The notes under the pieces were generated by a model. The model saw nothing but the letters and a program-made list of their open reading frames with translations. It was not told where the DNA came from and made no database searches. From contig JAFNXN010000006.1 in the NCBI GenBank assembly GCA_017379015.1, positions 1 through 38,042 on the forward strand: DNA of 38,042 nt, read 5' to 3'. How positions within the stretch are numbered: the first letter of the stretch is position 1; each line of letters starts with the position of its first letter. A program made the position numbers and the translations under genes. Positions 23,842 through 30,500 of this stretch are shown piece by piece. The stretch comes from Alistipes sp. Lineage in GTDB: Bacteria; Bacteroidota; Bacteroidia; Bacteroidales; Rikenellaceae.

Positions 23842-24246
23842 TTATTCAGTTAGATAGGCAGAGAGTTTGAGCTTCCACTCCTCGGGCATCGGCACAGTCT
23901 GCTGGGTCTCAAAGTCGAAGGCCACCATCACCGAGGAGCTCTCCGTAAGGATCTTATCGCCAAGCATAATGCACTGGTGCAACGTCATGCTCTTATTACC
24001 TATTCGCGACACGTCGGTCTTAACGACAATATCATCCGTCAGGCGCACCTGACCGAGATAATCGGTATGTGTCGAGGCTGTGATTATACGCAGCTTGTCG
24101 AATACACCAGTGATACCCAAGACCTTAGTATAGAAGTCGGTCTTGCCCATATCGAAATAGCTCTGCTGCCAGATGTTGTTCACGTGCATGAATGAGTCCA
24201 CATCCGAGAAACGCTTCTGCACGGGAGTTATAAGATACTCAGCCAT
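23842..24246 (-). CDS. Acyl-CoA thioesterase, 4HBT/hot-dog fold
   Basis: The 134-residue protein begins MAEYLITPVQKRFSDVDSFMHVNN, the FSDVDxxxHVNN pattern of YbgC/4-hydroxybenzoyl-CoA thioesterase-like enzymes; the Asp in this segment is the usual catalytic residue. It probably hydrolyses an acyl thioester in the cytoplasm; the substrate cannot be told. It lies seven bases after tsaC in a tight operon. Confidence 0.87.
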   Translation of the reverse strand: MAEYLITPVQKRFSDVDSFMHVNNIWQQSYFDMGKTDFYTKVLGITGVFDKLRIITASTHTDYLGQVRLTDDIVVKTDVSRIGNKSMTLHQCIMLGDKILTESSSVMVAFDFETQQTVPMPEEWKLKLSAYLTE

Positions 24247-24252
24247 AATTCA

Positions 24253-24816
24253 TTAGCTTCTAATTATCTCAACTTCGCCACCCTCGCCAAAGGCAATTAT
24301 CGAACTTGGCTTGAGCGTTGGCTTACCCTCGAAACGTGGGGGCACAACAAAATCGACACCCGAAAGGATCTCCTCCGAAACATCCTTAAGACGCTTGGCT
24401 GCAGCCTCACCTGAGATGTTTGCCGACGTAGATACTATCGGACGACCAAACTTGCGAAGTAACGCCTGGCAGAAGTCGTGCTGCGGAATACGAACGCCAA
24501 GTGTCTGGCTTTCAGGGATAAGATTAGAGGCAACACCCTTAGCTCCAGGGAGTATCGTGGTAAGGGGCTTGTCCGATAGCTCCATAACCTCGAAGGCGAT
24601 GCCTGGGGCACGATCGACATAACGTACAATCATATCGGCATTCTGCATAAGACAGAGCATCGAGCGTTTGTCCTCGCTACGCTTAAGCTCGTAGACCTTG
24701 CGCACAGCCTCCTCATTTGTTGCATCGCAACCAATACCCCACACCGTGTCGGTAGGATAGAGGATGATACCTCCGTTGCAAAGCACCTCAACACATTTTT
24801 CTACACACTTCTGCAT
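24253..24816 (-). CDS. tsaC: L-threonylcarbamoyladenylate synthase (YrdC/Sua5 family)
   Basis: It makes threonylcarbamoyl-AMP from Thr, bicarbonate and ATP, the first step of the t6A37 tRNA modification. The 187-residue protein has GGIILYPTDTVWGIGCDA, the YELKRSEDKR nucleotide-binding region and GRPIVSTSANISG, all typical of YrdC domains. No C-terminal Sua5 domain is present. It starts two bases after the tdk stop codon. Confidence 0.93.
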   Translation of the reverse strand: MQKCVEKCVEVLCNGGIILYPTDTVWGIGCDATNEEAVRKVYELKRSEDKRSMLCLMQNADMIVRYVDRAPGIAFEVMELSDKPLTTILPGAKGVASNLIPESQTLGVRIPQHDFCQALLRKFGRPIVSTSANISGEAAAKRLKDVSEEILSGVDFVVPPRFEGKPTLKPSSIIAFGEGGEVEIIRS

Positions 24817-24818
24817 CG

Positions 24819-25388
24819 TTACTTGCTATTTTTCAGTTCGTTAAAACAGTGGCGACAGATGGGCTGGTAGGTGTCATGAGCACCCAACACCACCTGCTTA
24901 TCATCGGTAGTTAAACGATGCGAGTGGTTTGCCAAGTCGCCACAACGCACACATATAGCATGCACCTTAGTGACATACTCTGCCGTAGCCATAAGTGCCG
25001 GCATAGGACCAAACGGAACACCGAGATAGTCCATATCAAGACCTGCGACAATGACGCGAATACCGCTATTTGCCAACTGACGGCAGACATCCACGATGCC
25101 ATCATCGAAGAACTGCGCCTCGTCGATGCCGACAACATCGACATCAGAGGTCAAAAGCAGGATGTTCTGTGCCGACTCCACAGGGGTCGACTGTATTGCA
25201 TTAGCATCGTGCGACACCACCTCCTCCTCGGAGTAGCGCACATCGATAGAGGGCTTGAAGATCTCCACCTTAAGGTTTGCAAACTGGGCACGCTTCATTC
25301 GGCGGATAAGCTCCTCGGTCTTTCCCGAGAACATCGAGCCACAGATCACCTCAATCCAACCCTTATGTTTATTATTCTCTAGAAACAT
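24819..25388 (-). CDS. tdk: Thymidine kinase
   Basis: It phosphorylates thymidine to dTMP (type II/TK1-like). Walker A GSMFSGKT is at 17-24, and [13 protein letters not shown] holds the catalytic Glu. Zinc cysteines CVRCGD and CRHC are near the C-terminus. The ATG at 25388 gives 189 residues; an upstream in-frame TTG (25400) is less likely. It is the second gene of the murA operon. Confidence 0.96.
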   Translation of the reverse strand: MFLENNKHKGWIEVICGSMFSGKTEELIRRMKRAQFANLKVEIFKPSIDVRYSEEEVVSHDANAIQSTPVESAQNILLLTSDVDVVGIDEAQFFDDGIVDVCRQLANSGIRVIVAGLDMDYLGVPFGPMPALMATAEYVTKVHAICVRCGDLANHSHRLTTDDKQVVLGAHDTYQPICRHCFNELKNSK

Positions 25389-25406
25389 TGTTATAATCAA
25401 TTTATC

Positions 25407-26717
25407 TTATTCATCAATACGTGTAATGCGCGCACCAAGGGCATTAAGTCGTGTCTCAATATCGCGATAGCCACGATCTATCTGCTCGATATTCTGTATG
25501 GTGCTAACACCCTCGGCACTCATCGCCGCTATGAGCAACGCTACACCCGCACGAATATCGGGCGAGGTCATATTGGCTGCTCTAAGAGGCATCTGGTGGT
25601 CGTGACCAATAACCGTGGCACGGTGAGGATCGCAGAGGATGATCTGCGCACCCATGTCGATAAGCTTGTCAACAAAGAATAGACGACTCTCGAACATCTT
25701 CTGATGGATGAGCACAGAGCCCTTAGCCTGAGTTGCGACAACCAAGAAGATCGACAAGAGGTCGGGCGTAAGACCTGGCCATGGTGCATCAGCAATGGTC
25801 ATAATAGAGCCATCAATGAAGCTCTCGATGCTATAGTGGTCCTGCTGAGGGATATAAATATCGTCGCCACGCTGTTCAAATCTAATGCCCATACGAGCAA
25901 ACTGCGCTGGGATGATACCAAGGTTCTCATACGACACATCCTTGATCGTGAGTTCCGAGCGATTCATCGCCGCCATGCCGATAAAGCTACCGATCTCAAT
26001 CATATCGGGGAGCATCGTATGCTCCGTGCCACCAAGCGACTCGACACCGTCGATGGTGAGGAGGTTCGAGGCGATACCAGAGATCTTAGCACCCATGCGG
26101 TTAAGCATCTTGCAGAGCTGCTGTAGGTAGGGCTCGCAGGCAGCATTGTAGATCGTTGTGCGACCCTCTGCCAACACAGCTGCCATGACGATGTTTGCAG
26201 TACCCGTAACGGAAGCCTCATCGAGGAGCATATATGTACCCTTAAGACGCTTAGCCTCAACAGTGTAGAACTCGTCGCTGAGATCAAAGTTAAACTCTGC
26301 ACCTAGCTTCTGAAAGCCAAGGAAATGGGTATCAAGACGACGGCGACCAATCTTATCGCCACCAGGCTTAGGCATATAACCACGACCAAAGCGCGTAAGC
26401 AACGGACCAATCATCATCACCGAGCCACGCAGACGACGACACCTTTTATGATAGTCGCTAGAGCGTAGATAATCGAGGTTTATATCATCTGCCTGAAACG
26501 CGAAGCTATCCTCCGACAGACGCTCAACCTTCACACCCATAGCCTCCATAAGCTCAATGAGCTGCATCACATCGGCAATTGTTGGAACATTCTTAAGTAT
26601 CACACGCTCTGATGTCAGCAGCGTTGCGCATATTATTTGAAGTGCCTCATTCTTGGCACCTTGTGGGACAATCTCACCACTGAGGCGATGACCTCCTTCA
26701 ACTCTAAATTTTGCCAT
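25407..26717 (-). CDS. murA: UDP-N-acetylglucosamine 1-carboxyvinyltransferase with Asp in place of the catalytic Cys
   Basis: It transfers enolpyruvate from PEP to UDP-GlcNAc, the first committed step of peptidoglycan synthesis. The 436-residue chain shows the family start (VEGGHRLSGEIVPQGAKNEAL; Lys22 and Asn23 at the active site). The flexible loop reads PKPGGDKIGRRRLDTH. In E. coli the loop is PGGCAIG, and its Cys115 is the residue alkylated by fosfomycin; here the position is Asp121. The ATG at 26717 is preferred over a GTG six bases upstream. It is the first gene of a five-gene operon. Confidence 0.96.
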   Translation of the reverse strand: MAKFRVEGGHRLSGEIVPQGAKNEALQIICATLLTSERVILKNVPTIADVMQLIELMEAMGVKVERLSEDSFAFQADDINLDYLRSSDYHKRCRRLRGSVMMIGPLLTRFGRGYMPKPGGDKIGRRRLDTHFLGFQKLGAEFNFDLSDEFYTVEAKRLKGTYMLLDEASVTGTANIVMAAVLAEGRTTIYNAACEPYLQQLCKMLNRMGAKISGIASNLLTIDGVESLGGTEHTMLPDMIEIGSFIGMAAMNRSELTIKDVSYENLGIIPAQFARMGIRFEQRGDDIYIPQQDHYSIESFIDGSIMTIADAPWPGLTPDLLSIFLVVATQAKGSVLIHQKMFESRLFFVDKLIDMGAQIILCDPHRATVIGHDHQMPLRAANMTSPDIRAGVALLIAAMSAEGVSTIQNIEQIDRGYRDIETRLNALGARITRIDE

Positions 26718-26733
26718 GATCACAAATTTTTAC

Positions 26734-26766
26734 CAAAGGTACGAAAAAATGTACGATAACCACAAA
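26734..26766 (-). promoter_or_regulatory. Promoter of the murA operon
   Basis: Minus strand: TTTG (complement of 26763-26766), 21-base spacer, TACCTTTG (complement of 26734-26741). It is very close to the ATG at 26717, so the leader is short. Confidence 0.75.
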
Positions 26767-26799
26767 TTTTATATAGGTAAGTTTTCAACAATCGCCCCT

Positions 26800-26896
26800 T
26801 TTGCCCAATATAGGCAAACACTCCTTTAGTTCAATCTTTTGTTCATTTAGTCGTTATACGACATAAATATAAGTAATATTTACCACAATAAGTGGT
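26800..26896. promoter_or_regulatory. Three short palindromes between murA and the AraC-type gene
   Basis: TTTGCC-caatata-GGCAAA (26800-26818), GTCGT-tat-ACGAC (26850-26862) and ACCAC-aataa-GTGGT (26882-26896) lie in the divergent gap, upstream of both promoters. They could be operators for the AraC-type regulator or another factor; no direct evidence. Confidence 0.4.
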
Positions 26897-26913
26897 CTTT
26901 TTGTCTTATCGGG

Positions 26914-26945
26914 TTTGCAAATATCAAATTATGTTTATTACTTTG
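26914..26945 (+). promoter_or_regulatory. Promoter of the AraC-type regulator gene
   Basis: TTTG at 26914-26917, 20-base spacer, TTACTTTG at 26938-26945 (one mismatch). It overlaps the TTG at 26915 and so excludes that codon as start. Confidence 0.6.
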
Positions 26946-26983
26946 CACTAGACATAACAAAGAAAATAAACTTTAGAAAAGAT

Positions 26984-27865
26984 ATGGGCAACAGCTTAAA
27001 GGATTTTTTTAGACGCATCGATATCGACTACACCAACTTCTCGGAAGATAAGATCATCATCGGCGACGACCTAGTAATGGGTGCATTTGGAGATGGCAAA
27101 AATAAGCATTGCGAACCCTCAAAGATCGAGAATGCATCCATCATGATATGCATCAAAGGCACTATGCAACTTAGCATTAGCCTTGAGCAGCACGAGATAA
27201 CAGCACCATCGCTTATTACGCTTATGCCGGGACAGATTATAGAGTACACCCACTTAAGCGAGGATCTGCAATGCTACAACATCTCGCTCTCGAAACGCTT
27301 CATCGACATGATCAACATCCCTGGATGGCAACAGCAGTACATGAACATGTACAACAACCCTATCCACCCTATCGATGAGCAGGCTCTGCGCGCATTGTAC
27401 ATATTCTACACGATACTATACCAGGCGGCATCCAACACCGAGAATCCATTCCGCCTTCAGGTGATCGAGAACCTTATTCGCGTATTCTACTATGGAGGCA
27501 TCAGCAACCTCCAGCAGACCAATAACAGCATCCCGACGAGCAAAAACAACATCGTGCGCCGCTTCATGGATCTTGTGCAGGAGCACTACCGCGAGGAGCG
27601 ACTCATAGGCTTCTATGCCAACAAACTCTGCATAACGCCAAAGTATCTGTCGAAGCTCATCAAAGAGAATACCGGACGCTCGGCAGGCGACTGGATTGAG
27701 AACCATGTCATCCTTGAGGCCCGCGCCATGCTACAATCATCCGACATGACAATACAGCAGATCGCCTCATCGCTAAACTTTCCAAACCAGTCATTCTTTG
27801 GCAAGTACTTCAAGCGAGCCACAGGACTATCGCCCAAGCAGTATCGCCACAATCATTCAAAATAA
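26984..27865 (+). CDS. AraC-family transcriptional regulator
   Basis: The 293-residue protein has an N-terminal cupin-like sensing region (about 1-160) and a C-terminal AraC DNA-binding domain (about 190-290). The latter has two helix-turn-helix segments: LIGFYANKLCITPKYLSKL and MTIQQIASSLNFPNQSFFGK, followed by the family ending GLSPKQYR. The start ATG at 26984 (MGNSLKDFF) is about 39 bases after the -7 box. It is a single gene bounded by its own promoter and a strong terminator. The ligand and targets are unknown; neighbours are housekeeping genes. Confidence 0.9.
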   Translation: MGNSLKDFFRRIDIDYTNFSEDKIIIGDDLVMGAFGDGKNKHCEPSKIENASIMICIKGTMQLSISLEQHEITAPSLITLMPGQIIEYTHLSEDLQCYNISLSKRFIDMINIPGWQQQYMNMYNNPIHPIDEQALRALYIFYTILYQAASNTENPFRLQVIENLIRVFYYGGISNLQQTNNSIPTSKNNIVRRFMDLVQEHYREERLIGFYANKLCITPKYLSKLIKENTGRSAGDWIENHVILEARAMLQSSDMTIQQIASSLNFPNQSFFGKYFKRATGLSPKQYRHNHSK

Positions 27866-27904
27866 AAACAAATTAGCTGTTCAGAAGAACAGCTAATTTG
27901 TTTT
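27865..27904. terminator. Perfect bidirectional terminator
   Basis: An 18-bp perfect stem (27865-27882 with 27887-27904, loop AGAA) with A/T-rich ends supplies a U-tract in both directions. It overlaps the last base of the AraC gene stop codon and two bases of the convergent TPR gene stop codon. Confidence 0.9.
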
Positions 27905-28592
27905 ACCTCAGCGATTTAATAAATTCAGGGAACTCCGCCCACAGGGGCTCGGTAAGCAACCACCACTCTCGCGCCTCGGCGCGCTGCGAGGGACGCTCAG
28001 AAGATATATCGCGACGGAACGCCTCATCGTCGGGGTGATCATCTGCCGTCAGCTCCTCATAGTAGCTCTTATGGCGCGACTTAAGCAGCTGCAAGAGCTT
28101 ATCATCCAACCTACCGTCACGCTGCAATGATGCCCAAAGGCGAGCCACAACAGCCTCTGCCGACTTATCGGTAAGATCCAAAAGTAGCTCATCAAAGGCA
28201 TCCCACTCCTGCATAGCTATATAACATAGTGCCAATAGATTAACGCTCTCAAAGTGATCATCAGGATCGCACTCAACAAGCAACTCGAGTTGCGCCATAG
28301 CCATCTCAAGATCGCCAATACGGAAGTGGTCGACTGCCGAGCCATATAGGATGGTAACCGCCGCCCTACTATTGGCATGTTCCCACCTCAATGGCATAGC
28401 CTCATCCTCGGGCAGAGCCTCAGCAAGCACCATGAAAGCCTCGTAACGGGCCTCACACGCTTCGGCATATCGGCCCTCGGCAACAAGTCGATCAATGCGT
28501 CCCTTATGGCGCACAAAATTATATTTTCCCTCACCCTCAAGCTCAAACTCTTGGTCCTGCGTAGGGTTAAATCGTAGCTCCGCGTTTGACAT
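27903..28592 (-). CDS. TPR-like hypothetical protein
   Basis: The 229-residue acidic protein has no signal peptide. Residues about 85-150 (VDHFRIGDLEMAMAQLELLVECDPDD...LLALCYIAMQEWDAFDELL) read as one or two tetratricopeptide-like helical hairpins, and the rest is helical. I do not recognise a named family. Its start lies inside the end of cstA (26-base overlap), so it is probably translated from the cstA transcript. A link to CstA function is only suggested by this coupling. Confidence 0.7.
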   Translation of the reverse strand: MSNAELRFNPTQDQEFELEGEGKYNFVRHKGRIDRLVAEGRYAEACEARYEAFMVLAEALPEDEAMPLRWEHANSRAAVTILYGSAVDHFRIGDLEMAMAQLELLVECDPDDHFESVNLLALCYIAMQEWDAFDELLLDLTDKSAEAVVARLWASLQRDGRLDDKLLQLLKSRHKSYYEELTADDHPDDEAFRRDISSERPSQRAEAREWWLLTEPLWAEFPEFIKSLR

Positions 28593-30000
28593 CCTTATGA
28601 ATTTTAAGCATTAATAATCCCGAAATAACTGCCGTCATAGCCGCGCCATAGAGATAAGCAAGCTCTGTAGCCCCCATACCTACAAACTGGTTAGACACAA
28701 ATATAAATGATGAGCAGACATAGGTCATGATGAGGGCAGGAACAAGCGACAAGATAACCGCCCGACTATGTTTGCGCATAAGCCATGCTGTGATCATCCA
28801 TAATGTGATGACTGAGAGTGCCTGATTAGACCATGCAAAGTAACGCCAGATAACGTCAAAGTCGACGAAAGCGATAAAGACGCCTATTGCAAAGAGTGGC
28901 AAGCTGACAACAAGACGCTTATAGACAGGCTTTTGATCATACTTGATCATATCTGCAATAATCAGACGTGCCGAGCGAAAAGCCGTATCGCCAGAGGTAA
29001 TTGGGGCGATGACAACGCCCAAAATAGCAAAGATGCTACCTACACGACCGAGCGTTGTATCGCAGATAATCGAGACCGCAACACCCGCATTACTACCATT
29101 CTCACGCATAAAATCGTTAAGCTGCTCAACACCGCCAAAGAATGCCATAGCCATAGCCGCCCAGATAAGAGCAATGATCGACTCCGAGATCATAGCACCG
29201 AAGAATATCGGACGCGACTGACACTCTGAAGTCATGCAACGCGCCATAAGTGGCGACTGCGTAGCATGGAAGCCCGATATAGCGCCACAAGCGATACTGA
29301 TGAAGAGTGTCGGAACAATGGGAAGCTTAGAGGCATTAAAGTGCATGTTATCCAGCGTGGTAAGCTCTGGAATACGATAGTCACCGAAAAACAGCACTCC
29401 AAGCAGGGCTATAGCCATGAATATCAGCGCAGCACCAAACACCGGATAGATCTTGCCGATGATCTTATCAACGGGCAACACCGTAGCCACAAAGTAGTAG
29501 ACGATGATTACCGCCACCCAGACAAGATATGGTAGATCAGTCTTATCGGTAAGTATCTGCGAGGGGGTCACGATAAACACAGCACCCACCAAAATCATAA
29601 GAACAGGGATTACCACAAGGGTAAATCGGTGCATGCCACGACCCAAATATTTACCAATAATCTCTGGCAGACTCTGTCCACCGTTTCTTAGCGAAATTAC
29701 ACCCGACATAAAGTCGTGCATAGCACCCATAAAAATGCCGCCTATCGTAATCCACAGAAAGGCAACAGGACCATAACATGCTCCGAGTATAGCACCAAAG
29801 ATTGGACCAGTACCAGCGATGTTAAGTAGCTGAATTAGAAATATTCTCCAACGAGGAAGGGGCATAAAATCGACTCCGTCATAGTGAGTCTTTGAGGGCA
29901 CTTCAGCAGCAGCATCTACACCCACAATACGCTCCAAAACTCTACCATAAAGGAAGTAGGAAGCAATCAGTATAAAAAGACAAACTAAAAAAGTAATCAT
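28567..30000 (-). CDS. cstA: Carbon starvation protein CstA (peptide/pyruvate transporter family)
   Basis: The 477-residue polytopic membrane protein has at least a dozen hydrophobic segments. NIAGTGPIFGAILGACYGP and GAMHDFMSGVISLRNGGQSLPE are conserved CstA segments. It is much shorter than E. coli CstA (about 700 residues) but matches the short form found in Bacteroidetes. E. coli CstA and its relative BtsT have been linked to peptide and pyruvate uptake. The upstream region has no convincing promoter match (best -7 is TAAATTCG). Confidence 0.92.
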   Translation of the reverse strand: MITFLVCLFILIASYFLYGRVLERIVGVDAAAEVPSKTHYDGVDFMPLPRWRIFLIQLLNIAGTGPIFGAILGACYGPVAFLWITIGGIFMGAMHDFMSGVISLRNGGQSLPEIIGKYLGRGMHRFTLVVIPVLMILVGAVFIVTPSQILTDKTDLPYLVWVAVIIVYYFVATVLPVDKIIGKIYPVFGAALIFMAIALLGVLFFGDYRIPELTTLDNMHFNASKLPIVPTLFISIACGAISGFHATQSPLMARCMTSECQSRPIFFGAMISESIIALIWAAMAMAFFGGVEQLNDFMRENGSNAGVAVSIICDTTLGRVGSIFAILGVVIAPITSGDTAFRSARLIIADMIKYDQKPVYKRLVVSLPLFAIGVFIAFVDFDVIWRYFAWSNQALSVITLWMITAWLMRKHSRAVILSLVPALIMTYVCSSFIFVSNQFVGMGATELAYLYGAAMTAVISGLLMLKIHKDVKRGATI

Positions 30001-30086
30001 CCCTAAAAAAGTTTTAATTATAGTGCGAATTTAATAAAAAATTACGATATTTGCACCGTCAAACAAAAAAGTTTGACCATTAGGAC

Positions 30087-30159
30087 GCCTTAATAGCTCA
30101 GCCGGTAGAGCACTTCATTCGTAATGAAGGGGTCGGGGGTTCGAGTCCCCCTTAAGGCT
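30087..30159 (+). tRNA. tRNA-Thr (anticodon CGT)
   Basis: Acceptor GCCTTAA (30087-30093) pairs with TTAAGGC (30152-30158), discriminator T159. The anticodon stem CTTCA/TGAAG encloses loop TTCGTAA with anticodon CGT (30120-30122), reading ACG. The T arm is GGGGG-TTCGAGT-CCCCC. CCA is not encoded. A terminator follows. Confidence 0.97.
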
Positions 30160-30165
30160 CGGTAG

Positions 30166-30195
30166 GATCGCAGCTGTCTGCTGCGGTCTTTTTTT
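30166..30195 (+). terminator. Rho-independent terminator of tRNA-Thr
   Basis: ATCGCAGC pairs with GCTGCGGT (one G-T), loop TGTCT, followed by CTTTTTTT. Confidence 0.88.
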
Positions 30196-30270
30196 ATTGT
30201 TAGGCAAGAGGTTGTTAATAGCGCAACTAGAAGGGACAAAGGGAGCGCGCTATCATCATTAGGATAAAAC

Positions 30271-30324
30271 ACTAAATTCCCTAAATTCCTTAAACTCCCT
30301 AACCTCCCTAACCTCATTAACCTC
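30271..30324. repeat. Six tandem copies of a pyrimidine-rich nonamer (CCTAAMYTC)
   Basis: Units: ACTAAATTC, CCTAAATTC, CTTAAACTC, CCTAACCTC, CCTAACCTC, ATTAACCTC. The same motif occurs inverted at 4028-4056. The rest of the 30196-30450 gap holds a TAGCGC/GCGCTA inverted repeat (30219-30252) and the hairpin listed next; no gene is seen. Confidence 0.85.
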
Positions 30325-30343
30325 TATTTCTCATTTTTGCTGT

Positions 30344-30379
30344 TCATTGCGAGCGAATCTAATGAGCGTGGCAATCTCC
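30344..30379. repeat. Half copy of the CATTGCGAG palindrome
   Basis: TCATTGCGAGCG...GAGCGTGGCAATCTCC, matching the left arm of the element at 4258-4351. The inverted right arm is missing. Confidence 0.7.
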
Positions 30380-30449
30380 TTTTAAGCACGCTTCGGCGAT
30401 ACACACTTCAAACTTTCACTCAACGTTTTCAGATTTGAGATTTTTTTCG

Positions 30450-30500
30450 TACCTTTGGACGCTATTTATGTACACACGTAGCACGTACACGCACGCATGA
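30450..30500 (+). promoter_or_regulatory. -7 box and ten-codon leader ORF upstream of the large envelope protein
   Basis: TACCTTTG at 30450-30457 is followed by an ATG at 30468 that opens a 10-codon ORF (MYTRSTRTHA). Its TGA stop (30498-30500) overlaps the start of the main gene as ATGA. The -33 position has only TTTC. Translation of the small ORF is not shown. Confidence 0.45.

Noticed and set aside
26915-26983. Extended N-terminus of the AraC-type protein from a TTG start
   Set aside because: The TTG overlaps the -33 promoter box, upstream of the expected transcript start; the ATG at 26984 is used.
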